From: Hamiltosporidium tvaerminnensis
Taxonomy: Eukaryota > Microsporidia > Dubosqiidae
Length of the DNA: 64,000 nucleotides
Direction of reading: 5' to 3'
NCBI GenBank assembly: GCA_022605425.2
Contig: CM061248.1
Coordinates: 1,178,001-1,242,000, forward strand
The notes under the pieces were generated by a model. That model was given only the letters and a program-made list of their open reading frames with translations. It had not been told where the DNA came from and made no database searches. Positions 43,801 to 54,729 of the stretch are shown piece by piece. Position 1 is the stretch's first letter. The number at the start of each line of letters is the position of its first letter. A program made the position numbers and the translations under genes.

Positions 43801-45113
43801 TTAGTATCTAAAGGTGTTAGTGTCAGTGTGTTATAATTATTAGTAGTATTGTTCAAAGGGTTGTTGGTATCTAAATGGTTATTATAAGTATCTAAAGGGT
43901 TATTACAAGTATCTAAAGGGTTATTATCTAAAGGGTTACTACCATCCAACATATCCCTATTACTATCACCCTCAATCTCATTCCTACTCATGTACGTGTT
44001 AAGGGTTAGAAAACATTTATGTAGTATTAAGTCTCTTTCAGGTGTTGAGTGTGGTAGTGTTAATATATCAGGTGTTAGTAATGATTGTGATAAGGATTGA
44101 AAGTAAAAGGTTTTAGGTACTTTAACCTCTTCAAATGTACCACCCTCAACAATACCGAAGTGGAATTTGGTATTAGAGTTAGTAGGAGGGTTAGTATTTA
44201 TTTCTTTAATATCTTTAATATCCTTACTATCTTTAATATCCTTACTATTATCTTTAATATCCTTATTACTAATATCACCCTCACCCTTATCACACCCTGT
44301 TACCTCTAGCTTTACTTTGTATGGTGTTAATACTTTAACTTTAAACTTTATATCTTTTAAATGTGGTATATCATATATCTGTATAACACTAGAATCTTCT
44401 AACTCATGTCTTATATTATCAGCTGTTGTTAATATACCTTCTTGTGAAATATCATTTATAGGACCTGAAAGTAAAGGTTCTCCTGTTATATCATATGTTG
44501 TAAATGAAGGACCAAAATCTGTAAATATTTGTGAAAATAATCCTTGTATTTGACAAGATATAAAGGGGGTGTTATGTTTACGTGCTATGGTGTTATAATG
44601 TAATGATAAGGAGAGTGGTAGATTAGCACAGACAATGAGATTAGCGTTTGGGGTGGGGGTGTTAGTAGTATGATTATCTATATTATTAGTATTCATATCC
44701 TTATTAGTATTATTATCCCTGCAACTATCCAACCTACTACCATCACAACTACTACCATCACAACAATTGTGGTATGGGTTGTGTATTTGTATGGTGACGT
44801 ATGGGTTGAGTTGGAGAAGAGAAGAAAGTACAGAAAAGTCACGTCTGTTACCTATATGTTCAGTACGGAAATAGAAACCGGTACAAAGGTCAGTAGGATG
44901 TACAGGTAAAGGATCATATATATATAAAGTATGAATACCAGCTAAAATAATATTTTTAGCTATTTCTTGACCTAAACCATCCATACCGTATATAAAGACA
45001 GTAGATGACATTAGTTTGGACATTGTGTCTGTTCCTAGTACGTATAGTTGGCGAGAGTATAGTGATTCGTCTAGGTTGTTTGGTTTTTGTGATGTTTTTT
45101 TGTTTTGTGGCAT
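40806..45113 (-). CDS. UBA1: Ubiquitin-activating enzyme E1 with repeat-derived insertions
   Basis: 1435 residues, intact. E1 uses ATP to adenylate ubiquitin, then carries it on a Cys and passes it to E2s. Seen: LDESLYSRQLYVLG at 14-27, the inactive adenylation half (YGMDGLGQE, ~42-50), and the active half (FLVGAGAIGCEHLKN, ~620-633, with D.DSIE.SNLNRQFLF). The catalytic motif is PLCTIRNFPH with Cys837, followed by HTIEWA. Then come GQPFWVPPKRPP, the KGIAGRIIPAIATTTSVISGL block and a C-terminal UFD domain. The usual E1 is 1000-1060 residues; the excess is N/S/D/T-rich insertions at domain loops. Many are built from GVNDS, GVSNS and HPVNDS units encoded by GGGTGTTAATGA-like DNA. CCCCTCCCC about 15 bases before the ATG fits the CCC start signal. 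Confidence 0.95.
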   Translation of the reverse strand: MPQNKKTSQKPNNLDESLYSRQLYVLGTDTMSKLMSSTVFIYGMDGLGQEIAKNIILAGIHTLYIYDPLPVHPTDLCTGFYFRTEHIGNRRDFSVLSSLLQLNPYVTIQIHNPYHNCCDGSSCDGSRLDSCRDNNTNKDMNTNNIDNHTTNTPTPNANLIVCANLPLSLSLHYNTIARKHNTPFISCQIQGLFSQIFTDFGPSFTTYDITGEPLLSGPINDISQEGILTTADNIRHELEDSSVIQIYDIPHLKDIKFKVKVLTPYKVKLEVTGCDKGEGDISNKDIKDNSKDIKDSKDIKDIKEINTNPPTNSNTKFHFGIVEGGTFEEVKVPKTFYFQSLSQSLLTPDILTLPHSTPERDLILHKCFLTLNTYMSRNEIEGDSNRDMLDGSNPLDNNPLDTCNNPLDTYNNHLDTNNPLNNTTNNYNTLTLTPLDTNTFLKMYEYEYGNIDKNEKLIKLFCKQCCGSLMPMCSVIGGFVSQEVIKGCCNKYYPLHQFLYFECSMEGDSGVGLEGVNDSSDRYKGVNDSTNEQQGVSNSTSKQQGVSNSIDNYHPVSNSTGNYHPVSNSTSNYKGLTNTPIDIPITNNNTKDNTPINRYTPLVTLFGSKYLSILHSLKIFLVGAGAIGCEHLKNLIMCGIGVNGNITVTDMDSIETSNLNRQFLFKKKDVQRMKSEVAVEESLRMNSDYRKVGGDIDSRGGDRDNKDMLDNKNDTIPNHNITIDNSNPNLNSNSDPNPTLTLNKCINNSIIHHPLKVGKETESVFSDTFLTNTSLVVNALDNIEARLYVDKRCITNKIPLFESGTLGTKGNVQVVIPYKTESYSSSRDPPDKSIPLCTIRNFPHCIEHTIEWALSEFKSNFEEKIISISEYIKGDNYRDSKLEGDNDSSSNYKGVSYKDMGQDPVNDSTNKQHPLNNSTSKQDPVNDSTNKQHPVNTIPTNNTPHTTIPTHDNLSTESVAIGEDISVLVRSIPKNIYECVREGVILFNKYFYINIKTLIETFPVGHVTGEGQPFWVPPKRPPVPLIFNKDDCLHVLFVQSYCRVISSVYGIKGLESEDNGEGVSYQEVEDIIREGMYDKSMLEGVNDKDTNVKGVNDRGTNIKGVNHKGNNIKGVNDSSNGQQGVSNSLNKQRPFNNSSNEQHPFHHTPNTVTPNTPSNNNTNNIITLHPVTLEKDNDSNGHIDFIYACANLRARNYKIKEVSKLTVKGIAGRIIPAIATTTSVISGLCVLEMIRYVLYGNGYKNWYVNLGLSFIGCTDVIEAEKMECGMVRYDSREGGVNDRDSLEGVSDSNGLEGVSNRDRCEDVSDSNGLEGVNYSTNTLHPVNTNTTTFTLWNSFVFGDCKLSEILKYFKRVWNVDISMVTIRDTVVFCTFYDNERFKNNLEKFISELCCKKEGDGVIYCGVECLFDIDGDNFPEVVVDFRREKGEVLGLI
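41150..41930 (-). repeat. GGGTGTTA-type reiterations within UBA1 (C-terminal half)
   Basis: Repeated AACACCCT words (minus strand AGGGTGTT) at 41155-41300 and 41690-41880, in frame, coding EGVND/KGVND/GVSNS peptides. Similar clusters lie at 42290-42480 and 43390-43590 of the same gene. Confidence 0.85.
43390..43590 (-). repeat. GGGTGTTA-type reiterations within UBA1 (between adenylation halves)
   Basis: Seven or more tandem units of about 30 bp, ACTATTACTAACACCCTGTTG or variants, coding for G/PVSNSTSK/NY Q/H units. Located just before the active adenylation half. Confidence 0.85.
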
Positions 45114-45119
45114 ATTTTT

Positions 45120-45350
45120 TATTTTGGGGAGGGGAATTTAAATTTGTTTTTATTTTGTATAAAAGATAGGGATTTTGGGGATAGTATAGGGATATAGGTT
45201 AGGGTAAGGGATGTACAGGGTATAAGGGTAAAGGATATAGGTAATGGATTTATTATAAGGATATAGGTAAGGGGTTGTTATTTTGCTTTTATTTTGTCTC
45301 TAATAAATAACATAAGGTAAGGGATAGTATATAGGGTGTGAAAGCATTAT
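45120..45350. repeat. G-rich AGGGATATAGGTA repeats upstream of UBA1
   Basis: Loose repeats of AAGGATATAGGTAA and AGGGTAAGGG over about 45165-45335. On the minus strand this is the UBA1 upstream region, so it may be promoter DNA that has picked up the same kind of short-repeat expansion as the gene. Confidence 0.6.
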
Positions 45351-45354
45351 ATTC

Positions 45355-46150
45355 AATGAAATTCTGGGTTAAAATATTTTTACCATTTTTTTATATGTTT
45401 TCTTCTACCTCTTTGACCAGTGCTGTCTCTTCTTCCAAATCCGACTCTTCATTTATTTTATTGGTTGGTTCCTCTAAAGTGGTTCCTCCTTGTGAAATAA
45501 GGGGTGTATTATTTTTTGGTTTTAAATTTCTTGCACTATCTTCCTCTCTCTTCGCTTCTTTTAAAGGGAGTGTTGGTTCCTCATACATCTCTGATCTCCT
45601 AATAACACCCATTGATGCTCTCTCCCAGCTCTCTTCGGCATTTAGTCCTGACTCAAGTCTTCTTCGTCGATCAAGGGAAATTGTTTCGACTGTCTTCTTA
45701 AGTACTATAGACTGAATGTATACCTCTACATTCATGGGTATTTCTAGTCTTTTAAGATGAGATTTATGGTATTTTGTCACAATACCGTCCCAGGTCATCA
45801 CGTAAGGGATTATCTCAACACAACATCTATAAATAAGACCCAACTCATTGGCTAGCAGGTCATATTTCCTAAGTTTTTCAGTTTCAACTATTTGAAGTGA
45901 ATCTTGGGAAGTGATTCCTACTTCAATGAGTGTTATCTTATTCTTCTTCTTATCTAAAATAAATATGTCCGGTCTGTTATTCCGAATTTTAACATCAGTT
46001 TTTATTCTGATGACCACTCTTATCTCTGCATACTCATTATCAAGAATTTCTCGAACTGAGTGACTCCTTATTCGTTTTGAAGACTTAAACTTATATCTAT
46101 TTAGAAGAAGTAGGTGTAGGCATCTAACCACTTCATTATGCCGTCTAGTG
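45355..46150 (-). pseudogene. 5'-truncated RLE LINE, copy 5
   Basis: Starts abruptly near 46150 in the RHNEVVRC region and ends at the family 3' terminus TTTTAACCCAGAATTTC (45355). The frame 45391-46131 (246 aa) holds the PD...E nuclease (NNRPDIFILDKKKNKITLIEVGI) and the acidic tail. It is more diverged than copies 2 and 4, for instance in the tail. No clear target duplication was found. Confidence 0.85.
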
Positions 46151-46228
46151 TAATTTATATAGACACTGAAAGTGTTAATATAAATAAAAAAAATATAAAA
46201 ATCGCCACTGTTTCAAGAAGATGTGATA
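46150..46228 (+). repeat. 0.73-kb repeat, 3' fragment (copy F)
   Basis: TGTTAATATAAATAAAAAAAATATAAAAATCGCCACTGTTTCAAGAAGATGTGATAT matches the 3' ~60 bases of the repeat. It directly abuts the truncated 5' end of LINE copy 5. Confidence 0.6.
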
Positions 46229-46655
46229 TATTTCAAAGAAAACTAACCCTTTATAAATATGTTTTATTTTTTTATGCACTACTTTATCTTTTTTTTGTAT
46301 AGATTCTACTTAATACTTCTTTAATATTTTATTTTTCTTTATAAGAATCAATTTATTATTCTATTTGTTATATTTGTATATTATTAGACGTTTTATCATT
46401 TTAAAGATATTTTTCATTTGTATACTAAAAAATATTTAAGAAGAAATAATTTTAATTGAAGTGTAAGTAGATTCTATAATAACCATATTTTGTTTTTCTT
46501 TTATATATTCGAATACTTTGTTACAGTTTATTCATTTTTAATTTTAATAACTCTTAGGAATATGAAATTTATAAAAAAATTTATAAAAAAAGACATTAAA
46601 TTTTTGTTTAAAAATAAATATCCCATCGACCATTTTTTAGACAAATTATATAGCA
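46229..46655. other. AT-rich upstream region of the CK1 gene
   Basis: No separate gene supported; a short frame at 46490-46696 overlaps the CK1 start in another phase. ATATCCCATCGACC lies about 35 bases before the CK1 ATG. Confidence 0.4.
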
Positions 46656-47621
46656 ATGCAGACGAAAATATCAAAACGAGAATTACATGGAATTAAAATA
46701 TTAAAGAAAATAGCATCTGGTGCATTTGGAGAAATATATATTGCATATGATGAAATAAGAAATAAAAAGATAGCAATTAAAGTAGAATCTAAAAGTCATA
46801 GAGGTTTATTAAAATATGAATATAAGATATACAAAGTACTTGGCAAGGATACTTATAATTTTGTGTGCCAAGTGTATGGATTTACAAGTGTTATAATGAA
46901 TGGTGAGAATCATAATGCTATGCTTATGGATTTACTTGGACCTTCGTTAGAGAATCTTTTTGTTTATTGTGATAAAAAATTTAGTTTGAAAACTGTTTTA
47001 ATGTTGGGTGATTTGATGCTCAATAGAATAGAATATTTACATTATAGACATTTAATTCATAGAGATATCAAACCGGATAATTTTGCGTTTGGATATGAAA
47101 AAAGTAATAAAAATAATTTATTTATTTTGGATTTTGGACTTACGAAATATTATAGAGATCCATCTACATATAACCATATACCAATGAAAGATGGTAAATC
47201 TTTAACTGGTACTGCCAGATACGCTTCTATAAATACACACTGTGGGTTGGAACAGAGTAGAAGAGATGATTTGGAAAGTTTGGGATATTGTTTAATATAT
47301 TTTTTAAAAGGATGCCTTCCATGGCAAAATTTACAAGCAGAAGATAAAAAAAGTAAATATTTAGCTATAAAAAGAGTAAAAATGAGTGTTTCAGTTGATA
47401 CACTTTGTAAAGATTTACCGATAGAAATTAAAAAGTTTCTGGAATATTCACATAAACTTGAATTCGAAGAAATGCCGAATTATTTGTATTTAAAGGATTT
47501 ACTTAATGATGCTATGAAATATAATAATTTTAGACACGATTTTGAATGGGATTGGATCATTAAATCTAAAAATGATCCTAAATTTCAAGATAAATTAGCA
47601 AATGGCTTTAAGTATGAATAA
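46656..47621 (+). CDS. Casein kinase 1 (CK1) family protein kinase
   Basis: 321 residues, little more than the catalytic domain. Motifs: glycine loop ASGAFGEIY (20-28), IAIKVE with Lys42, LLKYEYKIY (51-59), HRDIKPDNFAF (135-145, catalytic Asp137) and LDFGLTKYY (158-166). The CK1 signature LTGTARYASINTHCGLEQSRRDDLESLGY (183-211) replaces the usual APE. The closest relatives are CK1 delta/epsilon and yeast Hrr25, which act in DNA repair, vesicle traffic and ribosome maturation. The long C-terminal regulatory tail is missing, as in other compact microsporidian CK1s. Everything needed for activity is present. The ATG at 46656 begins MQTKISKREL, a normal distance from the glycine loop. Confidence 0.95.
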   Translation: MQTKISKRELHGIKILKKIASGAFGEIYIAYDEIRNKKIAIKVESKSHRGLLKYEYKIYKVLGKDTYNFVCQVYGFTSVIMNGENHNAMLMDLLGPSLENLFVYCDKKFSLKTVLMLGDLMLNRIEYLHYRHLIHRDIKPDNFAFGYEKSNKNNLFILDFGLTKYYRDPSTYNHIPMKDGKSLTGTARYASINTHCGLEQSRRDDLESLGYCLIYFLKGCLPWQNLQAEDKKSKYLAIKRVKMSVSVDTLCKDLPIEIKKFLEYSHKLEFEEMPNYLYLKDLLNDAMKYNNFRHDFEWDWIIKSKNDPKFQDKLANGFKYE

Positions 47622-48280
47622 ATAATATATAACAATTGCTTTAGTTTTTTTTAAAAAGTATATTTTTTAGTTTTTCACATCTTAAAAACGAATATTACTC
47701 CATCAAGTTTTTCTTTTGAAATTAAAATTTTTTATATCTCAAAAAAAAATTGAATCACATTATTTATTTGAAAAATATCACAAATCTCAAAAAAAAATGA
47801 GAATATAAGTTTTTATGGTATTATGACGGTTCTAATATAAAGGAATTGTTACTTTCGCAAAACCAATTTGGATCAAATTCTATACCGCAATCAGAAATTT
47901 TTTTATATTAAGAAAGTGTGATATTCATTATATAAACAAGAAAAATGTACTGGATTCTGCTAATATTTTTTGTATAAGCTTGATTATGTTTCCATTGTGC
48001 TCGTTTTTCCCTGATTTAAGTGCGACTTTTTACATACTCCAAACGTTCCTCCCCAATCCGAATTAGAGTCAGTTTTGTATTGGAAACTTACACGGGAATA
48101 CTAGAAAGTGTAGTTTTATATTACAGGAGCAGACCGCCATCAGCTTTTCTGGCCTTTTCAATGTAACTTTTTCTTTATTTTTGACAGGCTTATAGTATTC
48201 CAACTTGTGTGAGACCGTGTAAGTTTCTATGCTTTTTATAGCAATTACCCAAAATTTATATTTTTTTCTTTATAGTTAGA
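47622..48280. other. AT-rich spacer after CK1
   Basis: No gene or known repeat recognised. Confidence 0.4.
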
Positions 48281-48920
48281 TAAAAAACTCTAAACTTTTA
48301 TTAAAAAAGCTGTACAAATTTGCAGATCATCTTTTTCACATACGAATTTTATGAAACGGTCGAATGTTAGCGTATTTATCATTCGTATCAAATCTTCAAA
48401 CAATAATTTCTTATTCCCCATACAATTAGTTACCAAGCAAATGCTTTTATATGTGATTATCTCCCATCGAGCCTTTAAATAAATGATTTTTTTTAAAAAA
48501 ATGAAAAGGCTCATTCCCTACAAAAAGATAAAGTGTCAAGATGTTAGCCATTCCAAATGAGAAACAAATTTATTTTCAACTAAATTGTTTATTTTATGAA
48601 TGAGAAAAATCTGCTTTTAGTTACCGCCTGTTTAATTTATCCGATCAAAATTTCATAAGACACACCATAAAAAAAGTAACAAAGCTTAATTTCACATATA
48701 GACTGTCTGTAATACCTATTGAAAAAAAGTAGCTAATAAAATGTTCTAATAAATATTTTTTTAAAGGTGATTATATCCATGCTTCTGTTTTTTCTACCGA
48801 TTGAACCTACATATTATTGAAAATGAAAAAAATACTGTAAAATTCTAATTTAAGAATATAAAAACCTAGAATTTCCATATAATTTTAAAAGGCACAAATT
48901 TATTTAAATATTTCCAGGCC
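48281..48920. repeat. 3' flank of LRR copy b, part of a segmental duplication
   Basis: Inverted counterpart of 36760-37400. Shared words include CAGATCATCTTTTTC, TGTCAAGATGTTAG and CACATATAGACTGTCTGTAAT. The 74-codon minus-strand frame at 48290-48514 has a frameshifted relative at about 37290-37350, so a short conserved gene is not excluded but is not supported. Confidence 0.7.
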
Positions 48921-51243
48921 CTATCTTCTCCTACTTTGTAACAATATGTTCGTATTAAATTTCTCTTCAATAAATTTAATAGTTTCTGCAGCTAAATTAT
49001 CCGCTTCAAAAATATATTTCAGCTCAATGTAACCTTCATTATTAAACAAAAATTTTATCCAACGGTAAACCTCTCCCTGTATATCACATGATCTAAATAG
49101 GATATCTTCAATTTTCTTTAAATTTGCAATAAATATTAAATCTTTTTCTGATATATTTATTTCATCAAACTCCATTCTTTCTATTTTATATTCCCGTGAG
49201 GCACAAAATAATTCTGAAAAACTAATATTTCGGAAATTAATTCTAACAATATTTAATTTTTTTAGATTACATAAATTACTGAATGCCTTTACATCTAAAT
49301 TATCGATGGAAAAATCTCTGATAATTAGTTTCTTTATACCCCACATTTCATAGTTTTGAAATAAATTATTTAAAGGACTTGAAGATAATTTCAAATTTTC
49401 TTCATCTTTACTCGTGGCTTCAAAATCAAATTTTTCATTTTTTTCTGAACGTTTTATGAAATCAATCATTTCATTTATATCCCAAAGATCTAACTCTGTA
49501 ATATAAAAAATTTGATTCACAACACGGTTTAACTTTATAGTGTTTGTTTTATTAAAGTATATTTCTTGAAGACCTATCATCATATCTATCAACTTGAAAA
49601 ACTACAAAAACTACCACTGTTGTTATGGGAGAAACTAAAATATTTTATAGATTCGTTTATAAAAATTTCATTTTCAATAAAGATATCTGAATTATTTATT
49701 TCTAATCTTTCTAGCCCTTTTATATTTAAAATATCTCTTAGAAAACCAGATTTTATTGCAGAAGATCTAATTTCAATACACTTTATATTTTCTTCTAAAA
49801 TAGTATTTTCTGTTATAATAAACCGTTTATCATTTAATTTTTCGAAAGTAATTGAAATATTATTAAAACACCCTTTATACTCATAAAAACATTTGAATTC
49901 CAAATTCTTATTCTTGCATTCAAAATTTTCAGTTATTTTAACTTTATCTCTAAATTTGTCTTCATTAAGTAATTTTAAATAAAAATCTTTATTTGCTTTT
50001 GGTATATTTTCATTTTCCTTGATATATTTTTCGATGGAATGTTGTGGGTGTATATGCTTCAGACTTTGTATTATAAACTTTGCTATATTAAGATACCCTT
50101 CTTCGATTTCATCGAGAGTATATCTATCATAAATATACCCTTCAAAAAATATAAATTCGTTAATATTGGCTAAATTCTCTCTGAATATGAAACTTGTGTT
50201 GAATCTAGATTCAATAAAAACTATCTTTTTTAAATTTTTAAAATTTAAATTTGCATTTAGAGAACAAATTACATCATCAGATATGTAACACCAAAAGAAT
50301 ACAAGCTCATCAATCTTCTTTTTTAAATTTTTTAAAATAAAACAAAAACTCTTCGAATTCGCTCTGTTTAAATACTTTATATGCAAATATTTTATATCTA
50401 ATGTATTTAGAAACATTAAAAATAAACATTGACTTTTATGATTCACACCATCTTTTTTATAAAAAAATGATCAAACTCGTCATTAATTACTAAAGTATGT
50501 TTTTTATCTTCCCTAAATAAACTTTTATATTCATCAGAGATATCATATTCATATTCTTTTATAAAAAACAAAAATTTTAAATCTTTTCCGTTATTCAGTA
50601 GTTTTAAATATTGTTGTGATATTTTTTTGAATAAAGCATGTGAGAAATAGCCTTGCTTTGAAAAATGAAACAATTCTTTTTCAATGTTAAAATTATTCAT
50701 TTCATCAGATTTCACTAAAGAACACCAAATATTTTTTATCACATTTCGCAATTTATTATCATATTCAACTCTAAAATATTCTAAAAAATACAATATTGTG
50801 TAAAACTTCTTAATTGTCATTTTATGTACCGGTAAATAATATGAAATTATACACGCATAGCATATTAAAAAATCAGATTTCTTTATATGATGACAAAGAT
50901 ATATTTCTATATTATTGTTCATATTGTTAAACTTTTCAAATATATCAAACTTAAGACCAATTCTCTCAATAAATTCTATACAATACTGTTCATATTGCCT
51001 ATTTGAATCTCTGACAAACATTCTTTCTAAACAGTTTTTTTCGTAATTTGCATTAGTCTCATCTCTTTTGATTTGATATAGACATTTAGGCTTGAGATCA
51101 TTATTGCCTAAAGCTATGTAAGACTCTTCATTTTCATTTACAACATTAAATATAATATTTCTTTTACTCGAATAATAGATAAACACAAAAGAAAGTGGTT
51201 TATATAATAACGTTATGAAATGGAAGCACAGATTAAATTTCAT
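48921..51243 (-). pseudogene. LRR-family gene copy b, two single-base shifts
   Basis: Three abutting frames (51243-50443, 266 aa; 50446-49589, 285 aa; 49592-48921, 223 aa) together make one ~770-residue protein. The first break (KKMV*/NHKSQCLFL) corresponds to KKVVVNHKS in copy a. The second (CSFSS*/LIDMMIGL) corresponds to the open IFSKLIDMMIAL in copy a. Each is explained by one base. The N-terminus MKFNLCFHFITLLYKPLSF is hydrophobic. Leucine-rich units occupy the C-terminal two thirds, e.g. LRDILNIKGLERLEINNSD and DVKAFSNLCNLKKLNIVRI, with LCxLKxLxI spacing. Either a recent pseudogene or an active gene with sequence errors. It lies in inverted orientation to copy a. Confidence 0.85.
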
Positions 51244-51925
51244 AAATTTTAGAAAAAAATCCGTATTTATAATTTTAAAATCAATTTACTATTTTAGTTT
51301 GTATTTATAAAAATTCTGATTTTTTTCATAAAACGTCAAGAATGATGTGGCTTGCAATTTAAATTAATTAAAATTTTATAAAATGTTTTGAATTATAAAA
51401 AATTAAAAGGTTCACGTTTAAACAATTGTTGGTTTTCTAAACGTCAAATTTTATTGAATAACAATACTATTTGTAGAATTTTAATAAACGAATATTTCTT
51501 ATGATGTCCGATAATTTTTTGTAGTTTAAAGAATCGATAATTGACTGTTACTAAGATTTCAGTTAAGTTTTATATTACTAATTACAACAAAAATTCGATT
51601 CTTTAATTTTTTGCAGAATTTCTCTCAATATAAAATACGAATTTTGATTATTCTTAAAATAAGAATTATATTTCATTGGCTGACTGTCATTTGATTTTGC
51701 TTGTCTACTTTAAAACGAATAATATCTATATAAAAAGTAAAAAAAATAGTTATTGAAATGTAAGAATATACACTGTAAAGCCTAGGTGTAATTATGGAAA
51801 AGTTTAGAAAAATATCTATACAAAATACAAAAATAAACTGTTACGAAATGTAAACATCATAATATGTAGTGATCGGTTTTAGCATTGATTTTTTTTGTTT
51901 CTATTAAAATTATTTTGTGTATATG
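51244..51925. other. 5' flank of LRR copy b and AT-rich spacer
   Basis: The first ~65 bases mirror the 5' flank of copy a. The rest shows nothing recognisable. Confidence 0.45.
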
Positions 51926-51935
51926 AACTCGCGAA
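51926..51935. repeat. LINE copy 6 target-site duplication, 5' side
   Basis: AACTCGCGAA, repeated at 55719-55728. Confidence 0.85.
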
Positions 51936-52337
51936 ATGGGTAGAAGAAAAAAAGTTGACAGCGAAAATATAAAAAATGAAGAAATAAAGGCTGTAAACAA
52001 CTCGGAAATTAGTTTAAAAGAGACAAAAACGTGTGATAGAGATGAAGTGACTATATAAGAGACACTTCCACCACAAGCGACCATCCATAATAACACCCAC
52101 TCCCCATCGAGCACTATGTTATATGTTACTTCAGTCAGCCTGCTCGATTCCGCCCCCTTCTTCCTGTCCCGATTCTTCTGCGGGTGGACCAGCCAACACA
52201 ATGGAAAACCTCAATGCACCTGCCATTCCAGAAGGAATTCGACAGATGTTATTGCATTCAATACTTGACTCTGTCACGGCCGTAGAACAGGAATGGCCTA
52301 GATCTGCTATGTCAGCAGTGCAAAAAATGTTTGAGGA

Positions 52338-53186
52338 ATGCCTAGAAATGGCTGGTCTGCAATTCTTAGGTACTATAATGGGAAATTTGGTCGAACTGTT
52401 GATATCGATGTGTTAAAAAAATTAACACATAATGAGGTAGAAAGGGAAAAAAGGAAAGAAAAGGATGGAGAGCGACGTAGAATCGCCACTTGTCTCCCCG
52501 AGCCATTTTCCTTAACTGACACTACACTCTATATGAACCTGAGAGAAAAGTTCTTGTTTAAAATCAAGGAACTCTCTGAGAAGGAAATCGGAGATGTAGT
52601 AGTCCGAACAAGAAAACTTCCAAGTGAATTGGTTGATAGTAAAGTTTTGGAACTCATAAATCGGATCACAAGTGAATGTACTGAATTTCATGTGCCTAAG
52701 AATGTTAGTGATGCAGCTCGAATCATCCAGGCGGCCCAGGTATGCTATGACGAGGAAACGCGTAAGGAGAAGCCTAGATCTGCTTGGAAGGAGAACATAG
52801 AAAGTAAAATTTCTAAGTTAGTACTTTCCAAAGACCTCCTCGAGAAGGCTCGTAAACTAGAAAAGCTCTCTACTTCGGAAACGAAAAGTCTCAGAAAAAT
52901 TATGCGAGAGTTTAATCTAGACTTAAGCAAAATAAATGATCTCACTGAGGCTTTGGTTAAGAAGAATGAGGCTTTGAATGTGTACGAGAAAAAAATTACG
53001 ATGTATGAAAGTAGAAGGAAATTTCGAAAAGAGAATCGTATGTTTGTATTATTCCGAGCTCGATTCTATCCAGGTTATTCGAGCGGTTTGAATCCGAGCA
53101 TGTGGTTAATCGTATACGAAATTCCGGAATTTTGGTCTACAATGTGGAACAAAAATGATAAAGTAGTACATATGATGAGTATTTAA
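52338..53186 (+). pseudogene. LINE copy 6 N-terminal domain
   Basis: 282 open codons matching residues about 150-420 of the LINE protein, e.g. ATCLPEPFSLTDTTLYMNLREK, VVVRTRKLPSELVDSKVLELINR and ARIIQAAQVCYDEETRKEKPRSAWK. Codon 209 region reads ALVKKNEAL where copy 4 has a TAG, which shows the original sense. Function unknown, probably nucleic-acid binding. Confidence 0.8.
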
Positions 53187-53346
53187 TACCTTTCGGTCAA
53201 ATACGCAACAGACCACGTTTCCTTCACTTGAAGAGTTTAAAGATATTATCAATTGACTGCCTAACTGGAAAGACGCTGGAATTGATGGTAATTATAACTT
53301 TTACATCAAGAAACTTACAAGCCTTCAAAAATATCTTTACGATATT

Positions 53347-54729
53347 GTGAAAGTCATATTTTTAGAATTAACGCCTCAAGCCGACTGGTATTATTGTGGA
53401 CTTACTTATCTGATACCTAAAGGTACACCAAAGACTGGCTCTGATTACAGGCCAATAACCTGTATGTCAAACCTGTATAAACTGACTAAAAAATGTCTTT
53501 CTAGCGTGATTCGAGTTGAGGTGGAAAGACGAGGATTGCTTTCAGAAAACCAGTTGGGAGCGGTTAGAGGAGTGCAAGGAGCGAAAGAGCAGGCTCTACA
53601 CAATATTGCTTTAAATAAAGGGTACGGAAATAATCGTAAGACAACATGGATTGATGTTAAGAAAGCTTCTGATTCAATAGATCATGCAAATTTTACTCAA
53701 TGCATTGAAAACCTTAATTTACCTGATTGTATCTTGAAATTTATTAAGGTAATTGTATGAAAATTTAAAATTGATATTTCGGTAGGGTCTGAAAAAATTA
53801 TGAACAAGAAGATTGATAAGGGGATTCTACAGGGAGATAGTTTGTCACCATTATTGTTTGTTTTGTGTATGGATCCATTGAGCCGAAAGCTTAATGAGAA
53901 ATACACAAAGGTGATAATACAAACAGATGCAGAATCCCACGCAACTAATCATCTCTTGTTTATTGATGATATTAAGCTCCTTGCCGAAGATGGTCAAACA
54001 TTGGAAGAAATGACGGAGGAGGTTAAAAAGTTTATGAACAATATAGGATTGGAAGTTAACAAAGAGAAGTCAGCCACTAATGATCCATGTTGTGAAGATA
54101 CTGCTACTCTTCTTGAAGGAATAGGTGTTTATAAATACCTTGGAATTATAGAAGATAGCAGAGGAATTCCAACAAGTAAGTCTTTTGAGGGAGTACAGAC
54201 TAAACTTATAGCACGAGTAGAAAGACTTTGTCGCACGAGATTAAATGCAAGAAATTTATTTCAAGTCATTAATCAACATGCAATTTCTTTACTAAACTAT
54301 CATATAGGTGTACTTCGACTTGGACCGGCTGACTTCTTTAAGTTAGATGATGCGGTGCGTGCAGTGTTAGTAAAGAACAAAATACATCTACGCCCAGGAT
54401 GCAAAGAACGTCTATACCTTCCACGTAAAGAACTTGGAAGAGGTTTACATAGTGTCGAGTTCAAAAGCGAACATATGCTTTTGCAACTCTTGGATTGTCT
54501 GAAAAAACATAAAGATACATCGATCAGAAGAGCAGCTATCCTAAAGGTTGAGAATAATAGTAAAACACATCTTTCAGCAATTAAAAACCTTTTAAAAATA
54601 AAATACGGGTTGGAAGAGGAAGTCACAAAAAAGAAAAAGGAAGAAGCTCAACATGCTAACCTATATAACGAAATCAAAACCGAAAACTACATTCAAAGTT
54701 ATATAGCGCTAGAAATAACGAGCTGGTAA
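53347..54729 (+). pseudogene. LINE copy 6 reverse transcriptase region
   Basis: 53347-53757 carries LIPKGTPKTGSDYRPITCMSNLYKL and motif A TWIDVKKASDSIDHANF (Tyr to Ser). After the in-phase TGA at 53758 the frame continues into 53800-54729 with motif B GILQGDSLSPLLF, motif C LLFIDDIKLLA, motif E YKYLGI and the thumb (ARNLFQVINQHAISLLNYHIGVL). The CCHC knuckle and nuclease follow at 54720-55675 in several broken frames. Confidence 0.85.

Noticed and set aside
46490-46696. Upstream gene overlapping the CK1 start
   Set aside because: Low-complexity, out of phase with CK1, no homologue or start signal recognised.
48290-48514. Small minus-strand gene in the duplicated 3' flank
   Set aside because: The counterpart near 37290-37350 is frameshifted and the rest is not conserved.
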